Origin: Nonomuraea jabiensis | GTDB taxonomy: Bacteria; Actinomycetota; Actinomycetes; Streptosporangiales; Streptosporangiaceae | NCBI RefSeq assembly: GCF_014204795.1 | Contig: NZ_JACHMB010000001.1 | Span: 10,924,501 to 10,988,500 of the forward strand | DNA: 64,000 nucleotides | Direction of reading: 5' to 3' | Shown: piece by piece, positions 1 through 6,472 of the stretch | Position numbering within the stretch: position 1 is the stretch's first letter | Layout of the letters: every line of letters begins with the position of its first letter | Notes under the pieces: model-generated | The model's database searches: none | Told to the model about the DNA's origin: nothing | What the model saw: only the letters and a program-made list of their open reading frames with translations | Translations under genes and position numbers: made by a program

Positions 1-558
1 CGTCTCGGCGACCCGCTGCTTCAACGTCTCGGGGTCGGTCGGCAGCCTCTGCAGGTCCTGGAAGCTGACTTCGCCGTTCCCGGGGCCGAGCCAGAACGAC
101 GCGGAGGGCTCCTTCACCACGCCCTCGCCGCGGCCCGCCATGCCCCTGCTCCACCGCCGCCCGTCGCGCGTGGTCCAGCTCTCACCCCGCAGCCGGCCGT
201 TCTCGCTCTCCTGTCTGATGTGCCAGTAGGTTCCGGATCCTTGTGGCGCGTGCTCCGCGCTGGTGGCGGCCACGAGCAGGATGTTCTTGGCAGAGGTCAG
301 GGGCAGGACGTCACCGGCGGAGGGCGGTGGCTTGACGGGCGCGGCGGCCTGACCCGTGACGATCACGACGGCGGCGGCCGCCGCGAGCACGGCAGCGGCA
401 ACCCCACCGACACCTACGGTCAGCGGACGCCGCCGCCGCCGAGGAGCCGCCGTACCGGACATGGCGGCCAGCAGCCGCCCCCGCGCGCCGGCCAGGGCGT
501 CCGGGTCGGTTTGCGCCACCTCCGAGCGCAGCTGCTTGATCAGCTCAAGGTCGTTCAT
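1..558 (-). CDS. CU044_5270-like membrane protein, partial
   Basis: This gene begins at an ATG at 556-558 and runs off the left edge, so the C-terminus is missing. The visible product starts MNDLELIKQLRSEV, has an Arg-rich stretch and then one hydrophobic Ala/Val helix (about residues 45-68), followed by an extracytoplasmic domain with Trp and Arg/Glu-rich segments. This is the layout of CU044_5270-type proteins, which sit directly after ECF sigma genes in actinomycetes and are presumed to modulate them. The start overlaps the sigma gene by 14 bp, implying translational coupling. The regulatory role is inferred from family and position. Confidence 0.72.
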   Translation of the reverse strand, partial: MNDLELIKQLRSEVAQTDPDALAGARGRLLAAMSGTAAPRRRRRPLTVGVGGVAAAVLAAAAAVVIVTGQAAAPVKPPPSAGDVLPLTSAKNILLVAATSAEHAPQGSGTYWHIRQESENGRLRGESWTTRDGRRWSRGMAGRGEGVVKEPSASFWLGPGNGEVSFQDLQRLPTDPETLKQRVAET

Positions 559-1219
559 GGTCTTCTTCTCTCGTCTCAGCCGGATTGGCGCCGCCCAGAG
601 CGTGCGCGACCTTGCGGCGGGCGCGTGACAGGCGTGATCGGACCGTGCCGATGGGCACCCGCAGCGCTTGGGCCGTCTCCTCGTACGTCAGATCGCCCCA
701 GGCGATCAGCAGCAGCACGTCGCGCTCACCGCGGCCGAGCTTCGCCAGCGCGGCGGCCAGGCGCTGCCGGGTGGCCGACGCGGAGACCCGGGCGGCCACC
801 CGCTCGTCGAACGCCGCGACCACGGGATCCTCGCCCGTACGGGCCATGGCCCGGTAACCGCGCACTTCGGCACGCCGGTGCAGGCCGATGACGTTCGTGG
901 CGATGCCGTACAGCCACGGCAACGCCTCCGTACGGCCGAACTCGTACCGGTGGCGCGTCTCGAAAGCCCTGGTGAACGCCTCGGCCACCACGTCCTCGGC
1001 ATGTTCGGGCCCAAGGCGCCGCACGGCGTAGCGGTGCAGCACGGCGGCGTGCCGGTCGAAGAGCGCCGCGAAGCACTCCGGTGCGTCCAGGGATTCCGCG
1101 ATGATGGCGGAATCGTCCTGGCAATCCGCCAACCCCGCCTGGCCGCGTCCCGATGGCCGGTGGTCGTCGGGAGGTGGGGGATCCGTCAAGACGAGCTCCC
1201 GTTCTGAGGTGGTTGTCAC
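545..1219 (-). CDS. ECF RNA polymerase sigma factor (sigma-70 family)
   Basis: A 224-residue alternative sigma factor. Region 2 lies around residues 48-110 (FDRHAAVLHRYAVRRLG, then DVVAEAFTRAFE and PWLYGIATNV), and region 4 around 155-205 (LTYEETAQALRVPIGTVRSR, a helix-turn-helix). No C-terminal SnoaL extension is present. The proposed start is a GTG at 1217-1219 without a strong Shine-Dalgarno; a slightly later start is possible because the first 25 residues are Pro/Asp-rich and not conserved in the family. It overlaps the downstream membrane protein gene by 14 bp, so the two form a sigma/membrane-partner operon. Confidence 0.9.
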   Translation of the reverse strand: MTTTSERELVLTDPPPPDDHRPSGRGQAGLADCQDDSAIIAESLDAPECFAALFDRHAAVLHRYAVRRLGPEHAEDVVAEAFTRAFETRHRYEFGRTEALPWLYGIATNVIGLHRRAEVRGYRAMARTGEDPVVAAFDERVAARVSASATRQRLAAALAKLGRGERDVLLLIAWGDLTYEETAQALRVPIGTVRSRLSRARRKVAHALGGANPAETREEDHERP

Positions 1220-1394
1220 GACCGTCTTTATCCGTTGGGCCCCTCACGGTTCCCACCGGGCGTACAGAACGGGTACAAGGCCGTCCCCTCACATGGCGGA
1301 CCACCGGTCAGCACGTGCCCCTCTCACCGACTCCATCGGGAAAGTGATAGTTCGCAGGTCCCCGGTGTGTGGAGGTTGTCGTCAACCGTCGGCT

Positions 1395-1600
1395 TCACGG
1401 GGGTGGGGAGACGTCCCAGCCGAGGTAGGCGGCGTCCGGGACGTCCGCCCAGCTCAGGCCGGTCGCTTCGATGGCGGCGCGGTAGCCGTCCAGTCGGGCA
1501 GCGGTGACGGCCAACGGCACGTGTGGTGGCAGGTCCGCACCGGCGCCGCTCAGGGACCCGCGGTCGCGGTCGAGTCTGCAGAAGCGGTAACGGATCGACG
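1395..1600 (-). pseudogene. Fragment resembling a LacI-type regulator
   Basis: The 430-bp gap between the sigma gene and the next gene is not empty. On the minus strand one frame reads about 65 residues without a start and ends at a TGA at 1395-1397. It contains AVTAARLDGYRAAIEATGLSW, which resembles the helix following the effector pocket of LacI-family proteins (xRLxGYRxALxxxGL). No DNA-binding domain or C-terminal end of a LacI protein is present, so this is read as a relic. Nothing else is recognised in 1220-1651. Confidence 0.35.
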
Positions 1601-1651
1601 CGGGACATAGTTGCGACCCGACTGGATGGCGAGGCCGGGGACGGGGGTGGC

Positions 1652-2155
1652 ATGCTGAGGCCGGTGAGGATGATCAAAATAGCGGTCGCGGTCTTAGCGG
1701 TCGCGGCGCTGTTCTTCACCCCGGCCTACGGGTACGCGGCGGTGGATCTGACAATGTGCAAGATACGCGTAGCGCAGCAGCATCCTTTGCTGGCGCAGGA
1801 CGTGACCCCGTTGCTGGCCCGGTTGTTCCCCGCGGACTCGGTCACAGCCATCGACCGTGCGGACAACTGCGAGTTCGAACCGGACCCTGACCTGACTCCC
1901 TCACCGAGCGCCAGCGTGGTCGTAACAGTGGCGGGTGTCCAGCACGTGCGGGATGCGCTGGCGATGATGCACCGGGAAGGCTGGCGATTTGGTGAGCCTT
2001 TCGAGGAAATTGATCCGTTCGGCCAGATTCCGGAGCTGACGAAGGAGTTCTCGCACGGCACCGTCGATGCGGTCGTTGAGGTGATGTCGGACGGCGCCCC
2101 CGTGTCCGGCGGTTCCGGGGTGACCACCTGGGAATTCGAGTTCAGCTATTCATGA
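1652..2155 (+). CDS. Secreted or membrane-anchored hypothetical protein
   Basis: A 167-residue product not recognised as a known family. The start at 1652 is preceded by a G-rich stretch; a second ATG at 1670 is also possible. Residues about 7-27 (IKIAVAVLAVAALFFTPAYGY) form a signal peptide or single membrane anchor. The exported part has two Cys (TMCKIRV and DNCEFEP) that could form a disulfide, a Pro/Ser-rich patch and a Phe/Glu-rich C-terminus. It is less GC-extreme than its neighbours. The small membrane protein gene downstream begins about 95 bp after its stop. Confidence 0.6.
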   Translation: MLRPVRMIKIAVAVLAVAALFFTPAYGYAAVDLTMCKIRVAQQHPLLAQDVTPLLARLFPADSVTAIDRADNCEFEPDPDLTPSPSASVVVTVAGVQHVRDALAMMHREGWRFGEPFEEIDPFGQIPELTKEFSHGTVDAVVEVMSDGAPVSGGSGVTTWEFEFSYS

Positions 2156-2249
2156 GCCTCATGTTGGGTCCCTTTCTTGGCGCCACGCGCCGCGCACCAG
2201 CCGCCGCAGCGAGCGCGGTCTGATCAACGCAGTACGTCGGAGGCGACGA

Positions 2250-2621
2250 ATGACAGCAAAGAGCACTTCCAGTCACCGGCTCTCGATCAGGTGGCGGCAG
2301 CACCGTGTGCGGATCGCCGTGGCCGGGGCGGGTTCTTGCATGATGCTCCTGCTCATCCTCTTCGGCTGGAGCGAGGTCGTGCTGTCCGGGTTATGCGGCG
2401 GTGGCACTTGTGCTGATGGGTGGTACGTCGATCTTTTGAAGGCGACGCTCGTTCTGCCACCCTTCGCCGCTCTGCTCTTCGCCTGCTCCTGCTTGTTCTC
2501 CCGGAGGGGAATGGTCGGCAGGAAGTTCCAGGTCCAGGTTCTGGCGTTCTCGGTGGTCGTGATCGTATGGGTCGTCGCGCTGGAAATGCTCAGATACGTC
2601 GAGGATCTCGCCCGCTTCTGA
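2250..2621 (+). CDS. Small three-helix membrane protein
   Basis: A 123-residue hypothetical protein. A basic N-terminus (RLSIRWRQHRVRI) precedes three hydrophobic segments at about 22-48, 64-86 and 94-114, ending with a short cytoplasmic-type tail. Two Cys (SGLCGGGTCADG) lie in the first loop and could be disulfide-bonded. The start is an ATG with GGAGGCGACGA just upstream, a good ribosome-binding site. No family is recognised. It follows the secreted hypothetical gene on the same strand and may be co-expressed with it. Confidence 0.6.
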   Translation: MTAKSTSSHRLSIRWRQHRVRIAVAGAGSCMMLLLILFGWSEVVLSGLCGGGTCADGWYVDLLKATLVLPPFAALLFACSCLFSRRGMVGRKFQVQVLAFSVVVIVWVVALEMLRYVEDLARF

Positions 2622-2701
2622 CGATGTCCTGGCCGTCAGCGGGGACCGCCCGCAGGTCGTGGTGAGATGCGCTTCTGCTGGCAAGCAGAGGCACGTCACC
2701 T

Positions 2702-2975
2702 TCAAGTCCTACCCGCCCTACCACGCCGGCCCGGCTGATCCGCGGCCACTCGCTCGGCCAGCGTCAGGACCTCCTCGTACAGCCGGTGCTTGCCGCCTTG
2801 CGCATCCCCTGCCTCGCCGGGTTCGGGGAACCACCGGGCGATCTGGCGGTAGGGCCCCCTTCGACGCGATCCCGGCCTCCCCGGCCACCAGCGCCACCGC
2901 CGGCCCCTGCTCCACAGCCAGGTCCAGGGCCGCCGTGGTCGGCTGGGTCGACCGTACGGAGAGGTTCTGGCAGGC
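2702..2975 (-). pseudogene. Frameshifted relic of a AAA-ATPase (LuxR/AAA_16 type)
   Basis: Two minus-strand frames together read like the ATPase start of a large regulator. One frame gives LAVEQGPAVALVAGEAGI, close to the Walker A lead-in VLVAGEAGIGKS, but GKS is lost. The other continues with RLYEEVLTLAERVAADQP, close to the helix before Walker B in AAA_16/LuxR proteins. A frameshift near 2860 joins them and a large internal part is missing. It has no start codon. It abuts and overlaps the end of the DoxX reading frame. Confidence 0.4.
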
Positions 2976-3390
2976 CCGGCCGGCCGACGGCGAGCGCGTG
3001 CGCGACGGCGGGACGGCACTGCGCCACGCCGTCCACCTGGAGCCCGGCGGTACGGCGTGCCCAGGCGATCATCGCGCTCACGATGAGCAAGCCGATGGGC
3101 AGCCATGGTGGGGCAGCGATGACGAAGATGTTGGTGAGGGCCGCGCCGGTCATCAGGGCGGTCACGCCGAGGGCGGCAGGCCCGCACAGCCTGGGTACCA
3201 GGAGGCCGATCGCGGCGGCGATCTCCAGGACGCCCACGGTGTAGCGGAGCCACTGCCCGGCCCCGATCGTGGTGAACATCTCCACCATCGCCGGATCGCT
3301 CGTGACCTTGAGGATTCCGGCCGAGCCGAGCTGGACGGCCAGGACGGCTTGCGCCACCCATAGAGCGGCCGTTCCGACGTGTGCGCGCAC
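2764..3390 (-). CDS. DoxX-family membrane protein with aberrant C-terminal tail
   Basis: The first roughly 120 residues form a DoxX-like four-helix membrane protein: VAQAVLAVQLGSAGILKV is the typical first helix with the conserved Gly/Lys, followed by YTVGVLEIAAAIGLLVP, LGVTALMTGAALTNIF and WLPIGLLIVSAMIAWARR. Family members usually end near here. The frame instead continues about 85 residues into Gly/Arg/Pro-rich sequence that is the out-of-phase copy of the neighbouring ATPase relic, so the natural stop has probably been lost by a deletion joining two genes. Start is a GTG. The physiological substrate of DoxX-like proteins of this type is unknown. Confidence 0.72.
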   Translation of the reverse strand: MRAHVGTAALWVAQAVLAVQLGSAGILKVTSDPAMVEMFTTIGAGQWLRYTVGVLEIAAAIGLLVPRLCGPAALGVTALMTGAALTNIFVIAAPPWLPIGLLIVSAMIAWARRTAGLQVDGVAQCRPAVAHALAVGRPGLPEPLRTVDPADHGGPGPGCGAGAGGGAGGRGGRDRVEGGPTARSPGGSPNPARQGMRKAASTGCTRRS

Positions 3391-3436
3391 GCGTGTCCGA
3401 GCAGGCGAGGCGGCGTTACAGCGCGCAACGACGTCG

Positions 3437-4051
3437 TCAGGGGATGTCGTAGGTCAGGTGCGTCGCGGTCGATGTGGAGGTCACGCTCCGCTGCACCAGC
3501 GTGCGCGGCGCCGCGGCGGTGAACAGCGGAGTCCCGGCGCCCAGTACGACGGGCGCGAGGTGCAGGGTCAGCGCGTCGACCAGCCCGGCGTCGATGGCCG
3601 AGCCGATGGTGGCGCCGCCGCCCATCAGGACGACGTCGAGGTCCTGGCCACTCTGTGCCGATGCCGCATCGGCGCGTTCGCGGGCGGCGGCGACGGCGTC
3701 GGGCAGGCCGGTGGTGATGAACGTCCAGTCGAGGTCGGTGAGCCGTACCGACGGCGGTGGCGAGTTCGTCACGACGACGAACGCGGGCTTGCCGACCTCG
3801 CGAGCGCCGTAGCCGGAGTCGTCGTTCCAGCCTTTCGGCCCGTCGATCACGTCGAAGAGACGCCGGCCGAGGATGACGGCGCCGGAGCGGGCGGTCGCCT
3901 CGCGCAGGATCCGGCGGTCGTCGGGGTCGTCGGAGAACGCCCAGGTGTGCAGGGCTTCACCGCCGACGCCCAGGCCGTTGTCCGGATCGGGATCGGGGCC
4001 GGTGACGAAGCCGTCGAGGGAGAGCGAGATGTCAGCGATGACGCGGGTCAT
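3437..4051 (-). CDS. Dihydrofolate reductase-like protein (RibD C-terminal fold)
   Basis: A 204-residue protein of the dihydrofolate-reductase superfamily. It opens with the family signature ADISLSLDGFVTGPDPD, carries the cofactor-loop region VILGRRLFDVIDG and ends with the Gly-rich LMGGGATIGSAIDAGLVDALTLHLAPVVLG motif. Such proteins bind NADPH, but most actinomycete paralogues have no assigned substrate. The start has an ideal AAGGAGCACAC leader. A second, diverged paralogue lies at 5796-6332, on the far side of the hydrolase gene and on the same strand, so the three may form one transcription unit. Confidence 0.85.
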   Translation of the reverse strand: MTRVIADISLSLDGFVTGPDPDPDNGLGVGGEALHTWAFSDDPDDRRILREATARSGAVILGRRLFDVIDGPKGWNDDSGYGAREVGKPAFVVVTNSPPPSVRLTDLDWTFITTGLPDAVAAARERADAASAQSGQDLDVVLMGGGATIGSAIDAGLVDALTLHLAPVVLGAGTPLFTAAAPRTLVQRSVTSTSTATHLTYDIP

Positions 4052-4271
4052 GTGTGCTCCTTGGAACCTGCACGGTGGGCTGCTCCCTGAGGGCGCGTGA
4101 CGCGCAGTCGTGCGTCGGTGACGTTGTCGAAGCGCGAATCCCCGCCCCGGATCAGGATGAAATGCCGTCGTACGTCGGCGCGGTAGACCAGCAGAGGGCC
4201 GGACGGCGCGAGGTCGTCGCCGCTGTAGCGGCTGTCGGCGAGCAGCCGGAGAACCAGCTCCTACAGGCCGC

Positions 4272-5768
4272 TCACCGCGCCCGGCCGGTGGTGGCCGCCA
4301 GATGCAGCACGGCCGGGCCGTGGATCGTGGACGGTACGGTGAACTTCACCAGGCCGTTGCCCGGCACCGTGACCTCGTCGCCGGCCAGGGAGGTCCGCTC
4401 GTCGATGGCGTACCAGCCGGCTGTGTAGCTGCCGGCCGGCAGCTCGGCAGTGAAAACCTCGACGGTTCCGGCCGGCTGCAGGATGAGGTACTCCTTGCCG
4501 GGGTGTGCGAGCGCGTAGCCGGTGGAGCTGAGGTCGCCGCGCGGGGTCATGCGGATGAGGTCGATCCTCTCGGCGTAGCGCCGGGTGTCGCCCATGGCCT
4601 GGCGGGCCGGTTCGAAGGCGTCGGGTGACGACGGGACACCGTCGATGAGGCCGTAGTCCATCAAGATCGGGTTGTGGCCGCGCAGGAACGCCTTCCATAC
4701 CCAGAGGGCGTCGCCCTGGCCGGGGGCGAAGTGGTCGGTGTCGCTGAGCAGGACCTTCCGGCCGTCGGCGGGTGGCGGGTCGTCCAGCCATCGCGACGGT
4801 GAGCCGCCCGGGGCGGACGGGTGACCGCCCTCGCGGTAGATCTCGTCGTCGTAGCCGGGCGAGATCCAGTCGGCGGGTCCGTCGAACAGGGGCGTGTTGA
4901 CCAGCGTCTGGTCGGCCACCGGGAACTGCATGGTCATGCCGATCGGGCGCGGGTCGTATCCCTGCTGCCGCTGGTACTGCCGGACGAACTCGATCACCCA
5001 GTACTGCCAGCTCGTCGAGTCACCCCACTCGGTCTCCAGCGGTACGCCGAGCGCGTCGGCCAGCTCCGGGGTGACGGCGCCACCTCCGCATGACTCGTTG
5101 GAGACCTCGTACAGGACGTTGGGCAGGTCGTGCAGAGTGTCGACGACCTGCCGAAGGTAGGCCTCCTGCAACGCCCGCACGGCGGGGTCGAGCGGCAGGA
5201 CCTGGTGGTCGAGGATCGAGGTGATGGCGATGCCGTTGACGTTGTTGCCGGCGTGGAAGGGATGGCCCTCGACGTTGTCCGGCGCCGGGCTGAGGTGCAG
5301 CGCCCAGCCGTCGAACAGCATCACGGCCACGTACATGCCGCGCTCGCCGGCCGCGGTGACCCGCTCGCGCAGCCGCTGGAAATAGGCCGGGTCGAACTGG
5401 GACAGGTCGAACCTCGCATCGCCGTCCTTGGCCGCGCCCTGTCCCGTGCGCGGCCATGGCTGCGGGCTCATGTTCAGGTGGTACGCGCCGCCGGCGGCCT
5501 GCGACTGGAACTGTTCCCAGCGCCACAGCCGGATGAGGTTGTGCCCGCGAGCGGCGAGGAAATCCAGGTAGGCGCTGTAGTCCAGCTTCTCGGGCTCGGC
5601 CGGTGCGGTCGCGCCGGGCCCCATGCCGTCGTGGAAGTTGTTCCAGATGTGCGAGCCGGTGAGGTACACCGCCCGGTTGTCCGAACGTACGGTGAAGTAG
5701 CGCGGGTTGTCCGCGGATACCACCAGCGGGCCGAGCATCCGATCGCGGTATGCAGATATATCCGACAT
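4272..5768 (-). CDS. Putative (beta/alpha)8 glycoside hydrolase with C-terminal beta domain
   Basis: A 498-residue protein without a signal peptide, hence probably cytoplasmic. The N-terminal region (VYLTGSHIWNNFHDG, then GHNLIRLWRWEQF) resembles the barrel start of DUF4038/DUF6298-like hydrolases. LPNVLYEVSNESCGGG supplies an Asn-Glu pair typical of the acid/base strand (E225). The nucleophile is not clear: the expected strand reads VLLSDTDHFAPG and has Asp rather than Glu. The last 90 residues are a beta-sandwich-like domain. The ATG is preceded by GAAAGGAGACAGC. In the 220 bp downstream of it lies an open minus-strand frame that I could not assign. Substrate unknown. Confidence 0.7.
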   Translation of the reverse strand: MSDISAYRDRMLGPLVVSADNPRYFTVRSDNRAVYLTGSHIWNNFHDGMGPGATAPAEPEKLDYSAYLDFLAARGHNLIRLWRWEQFQSQAAGGAYHLNMSPQPWPRTGQGAAKDGDARFDLSQFDPAYFQRLRERVTAAGERGMYVAVMLFDGWALHLSPAPDNVEGHPFHAGNNVNGIAITSILDHQVLPLDPAVRALQEAYLRQVVDTLHDLPNVLYEVSNESCGGGAVTPELADALGVPLETEWGDSTSWQYWVIEFVRQYQRQQGYDPRPIGMTMQFPVADQTLVNTPLFDGPADWISPGYDDEIYREGGHPSAPGGSPSRWLDDPPPADGRKVLLSDTDHFAPGQGDALWVWKAFLRGHNPILMDYGLIDGVPSSPDAFEPARQAMGDTRRYAERIDLIRMTPRGDLSSTGYALAHPGKEYLILQPAGTVEVFTAELPAGSYTAGWYAIDERTSLAGDEVTVPGNGLVKFTVPSTIHGPAVLHLAATTGRAR

Positions 5769-5795
5769 GCTGTCTCCTTTCGGGTTGTGGCTGTA

Positions 5796-6332
5796 TCAGT
5801 GGTGGAGCGGGTAGCGCAGGTGCGTGACGCCCTTGCCCTCGATGACCGTCGGGGTGCCCAGCTCGACCGGCGCCTCGGCGAGCCCGGCGAAGAACGGGAT
5901 GCCCTTTCCCAGCAGGACGGGCACGAGGTCCACCGCGAGCAGGTCGACCAGTCCGAGGTCGAGACACTGTCGGGTGATGGTGGGGGTGGCGATGGCGATG
6001 TCGCGGCTCCCGGCGAGAGCCTTGGCCTGCCGTACCGCGCTGGCCACACCGTCGGTGACGAAGGTGAACGGTGTGTCCTCACGCGGCCAGGCGTCCGGCA
6101 CGCTGTGGGTGACGACGAAGACGTGCGCGCCCATCGGGTGTCTGCCGCCCCACGCGTTGGTCAGCTCGAACAGCCTGCGGCCGCAGACCAGCGACCCCAG
6201 CGCGCCGGGCGGGAACACCTCGGCTCCGGGCCGGCCCGTGTCGTACCAGGCGAACAGGTGGTCCACCTCGTCGTTCGGGCCCGCGACGAAGCCGTCGAGG
6301 GACATCGACATGCTGGCGATGACGGATCCCAT
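5796..6332 (-). CDS. Dihydrofolate reductase-like protein, second copy
   Basis: A 178-residue paralogue of the protein at 3437-4051. It starts GSVIASMSMSLDGFVAGPNDEVD and keeps the cofactor-binding strand SLVCGRRLFELTNAWGG and the HVFVVTHSVPD segment. The LMGGGATI motif of its paralogue is replaced by AIATPTITRQCLDLGLVDLL, so the phosphate-binding Gly cluster is lost and NADPH binding may be altered. The start at 6332 follows AGGGAGCG. It is divergent from the LuxR regulator at 6473, with 140 bp between them and no obvious palindrome there. Confidence 0.84.
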   Translation of the reverse strand: MGSVIASMSMSLDGFVAGPNDEVDHLFAWYDTGRPGAEVFPPGALGSLVCGRRLFELTNAWGGRHPMGAHVFVVTHSVPDAWPREDTPFTFVTDGVASAVRQAKALAGSRDIAIATPTITRQCLDLGLVDLLAVDLVPVLLGKGIPFFAGLAEAPVELGTPTVIEGKGVTHLRYPLHH

Positions 6333-6472
6333 CGTGTCGCTCCCTGGTCGTCGAGTTCGGCCGTTCGCGCCAAGCCTGCCTCCGGCGGCCGAGCAGAACA
6401 TCGGCCAGGTGGCCGAGGCCAGGACACTCCGGTGGCCGATGCCAACGCTTCGATGGCAGACTGAGCCCTGCC

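Noticed and set aside
220..891. Long plus-strand frames opposite the sigma factor gene
   Set aside because: Arg/Gly/Pro-rich antisense shadows of the minus-strand sigma and membrane-partner genes, with no start signal or family similarity.
4052..4271. Open minus-strand frame between the hydrolase and first dihydrofolate-reductase-like gene
   Set aside because: It reads RLLADSRYSGDDLAPSGPLLV and looks protein-like, but has no start, no family match I recognise, and is too short to call.
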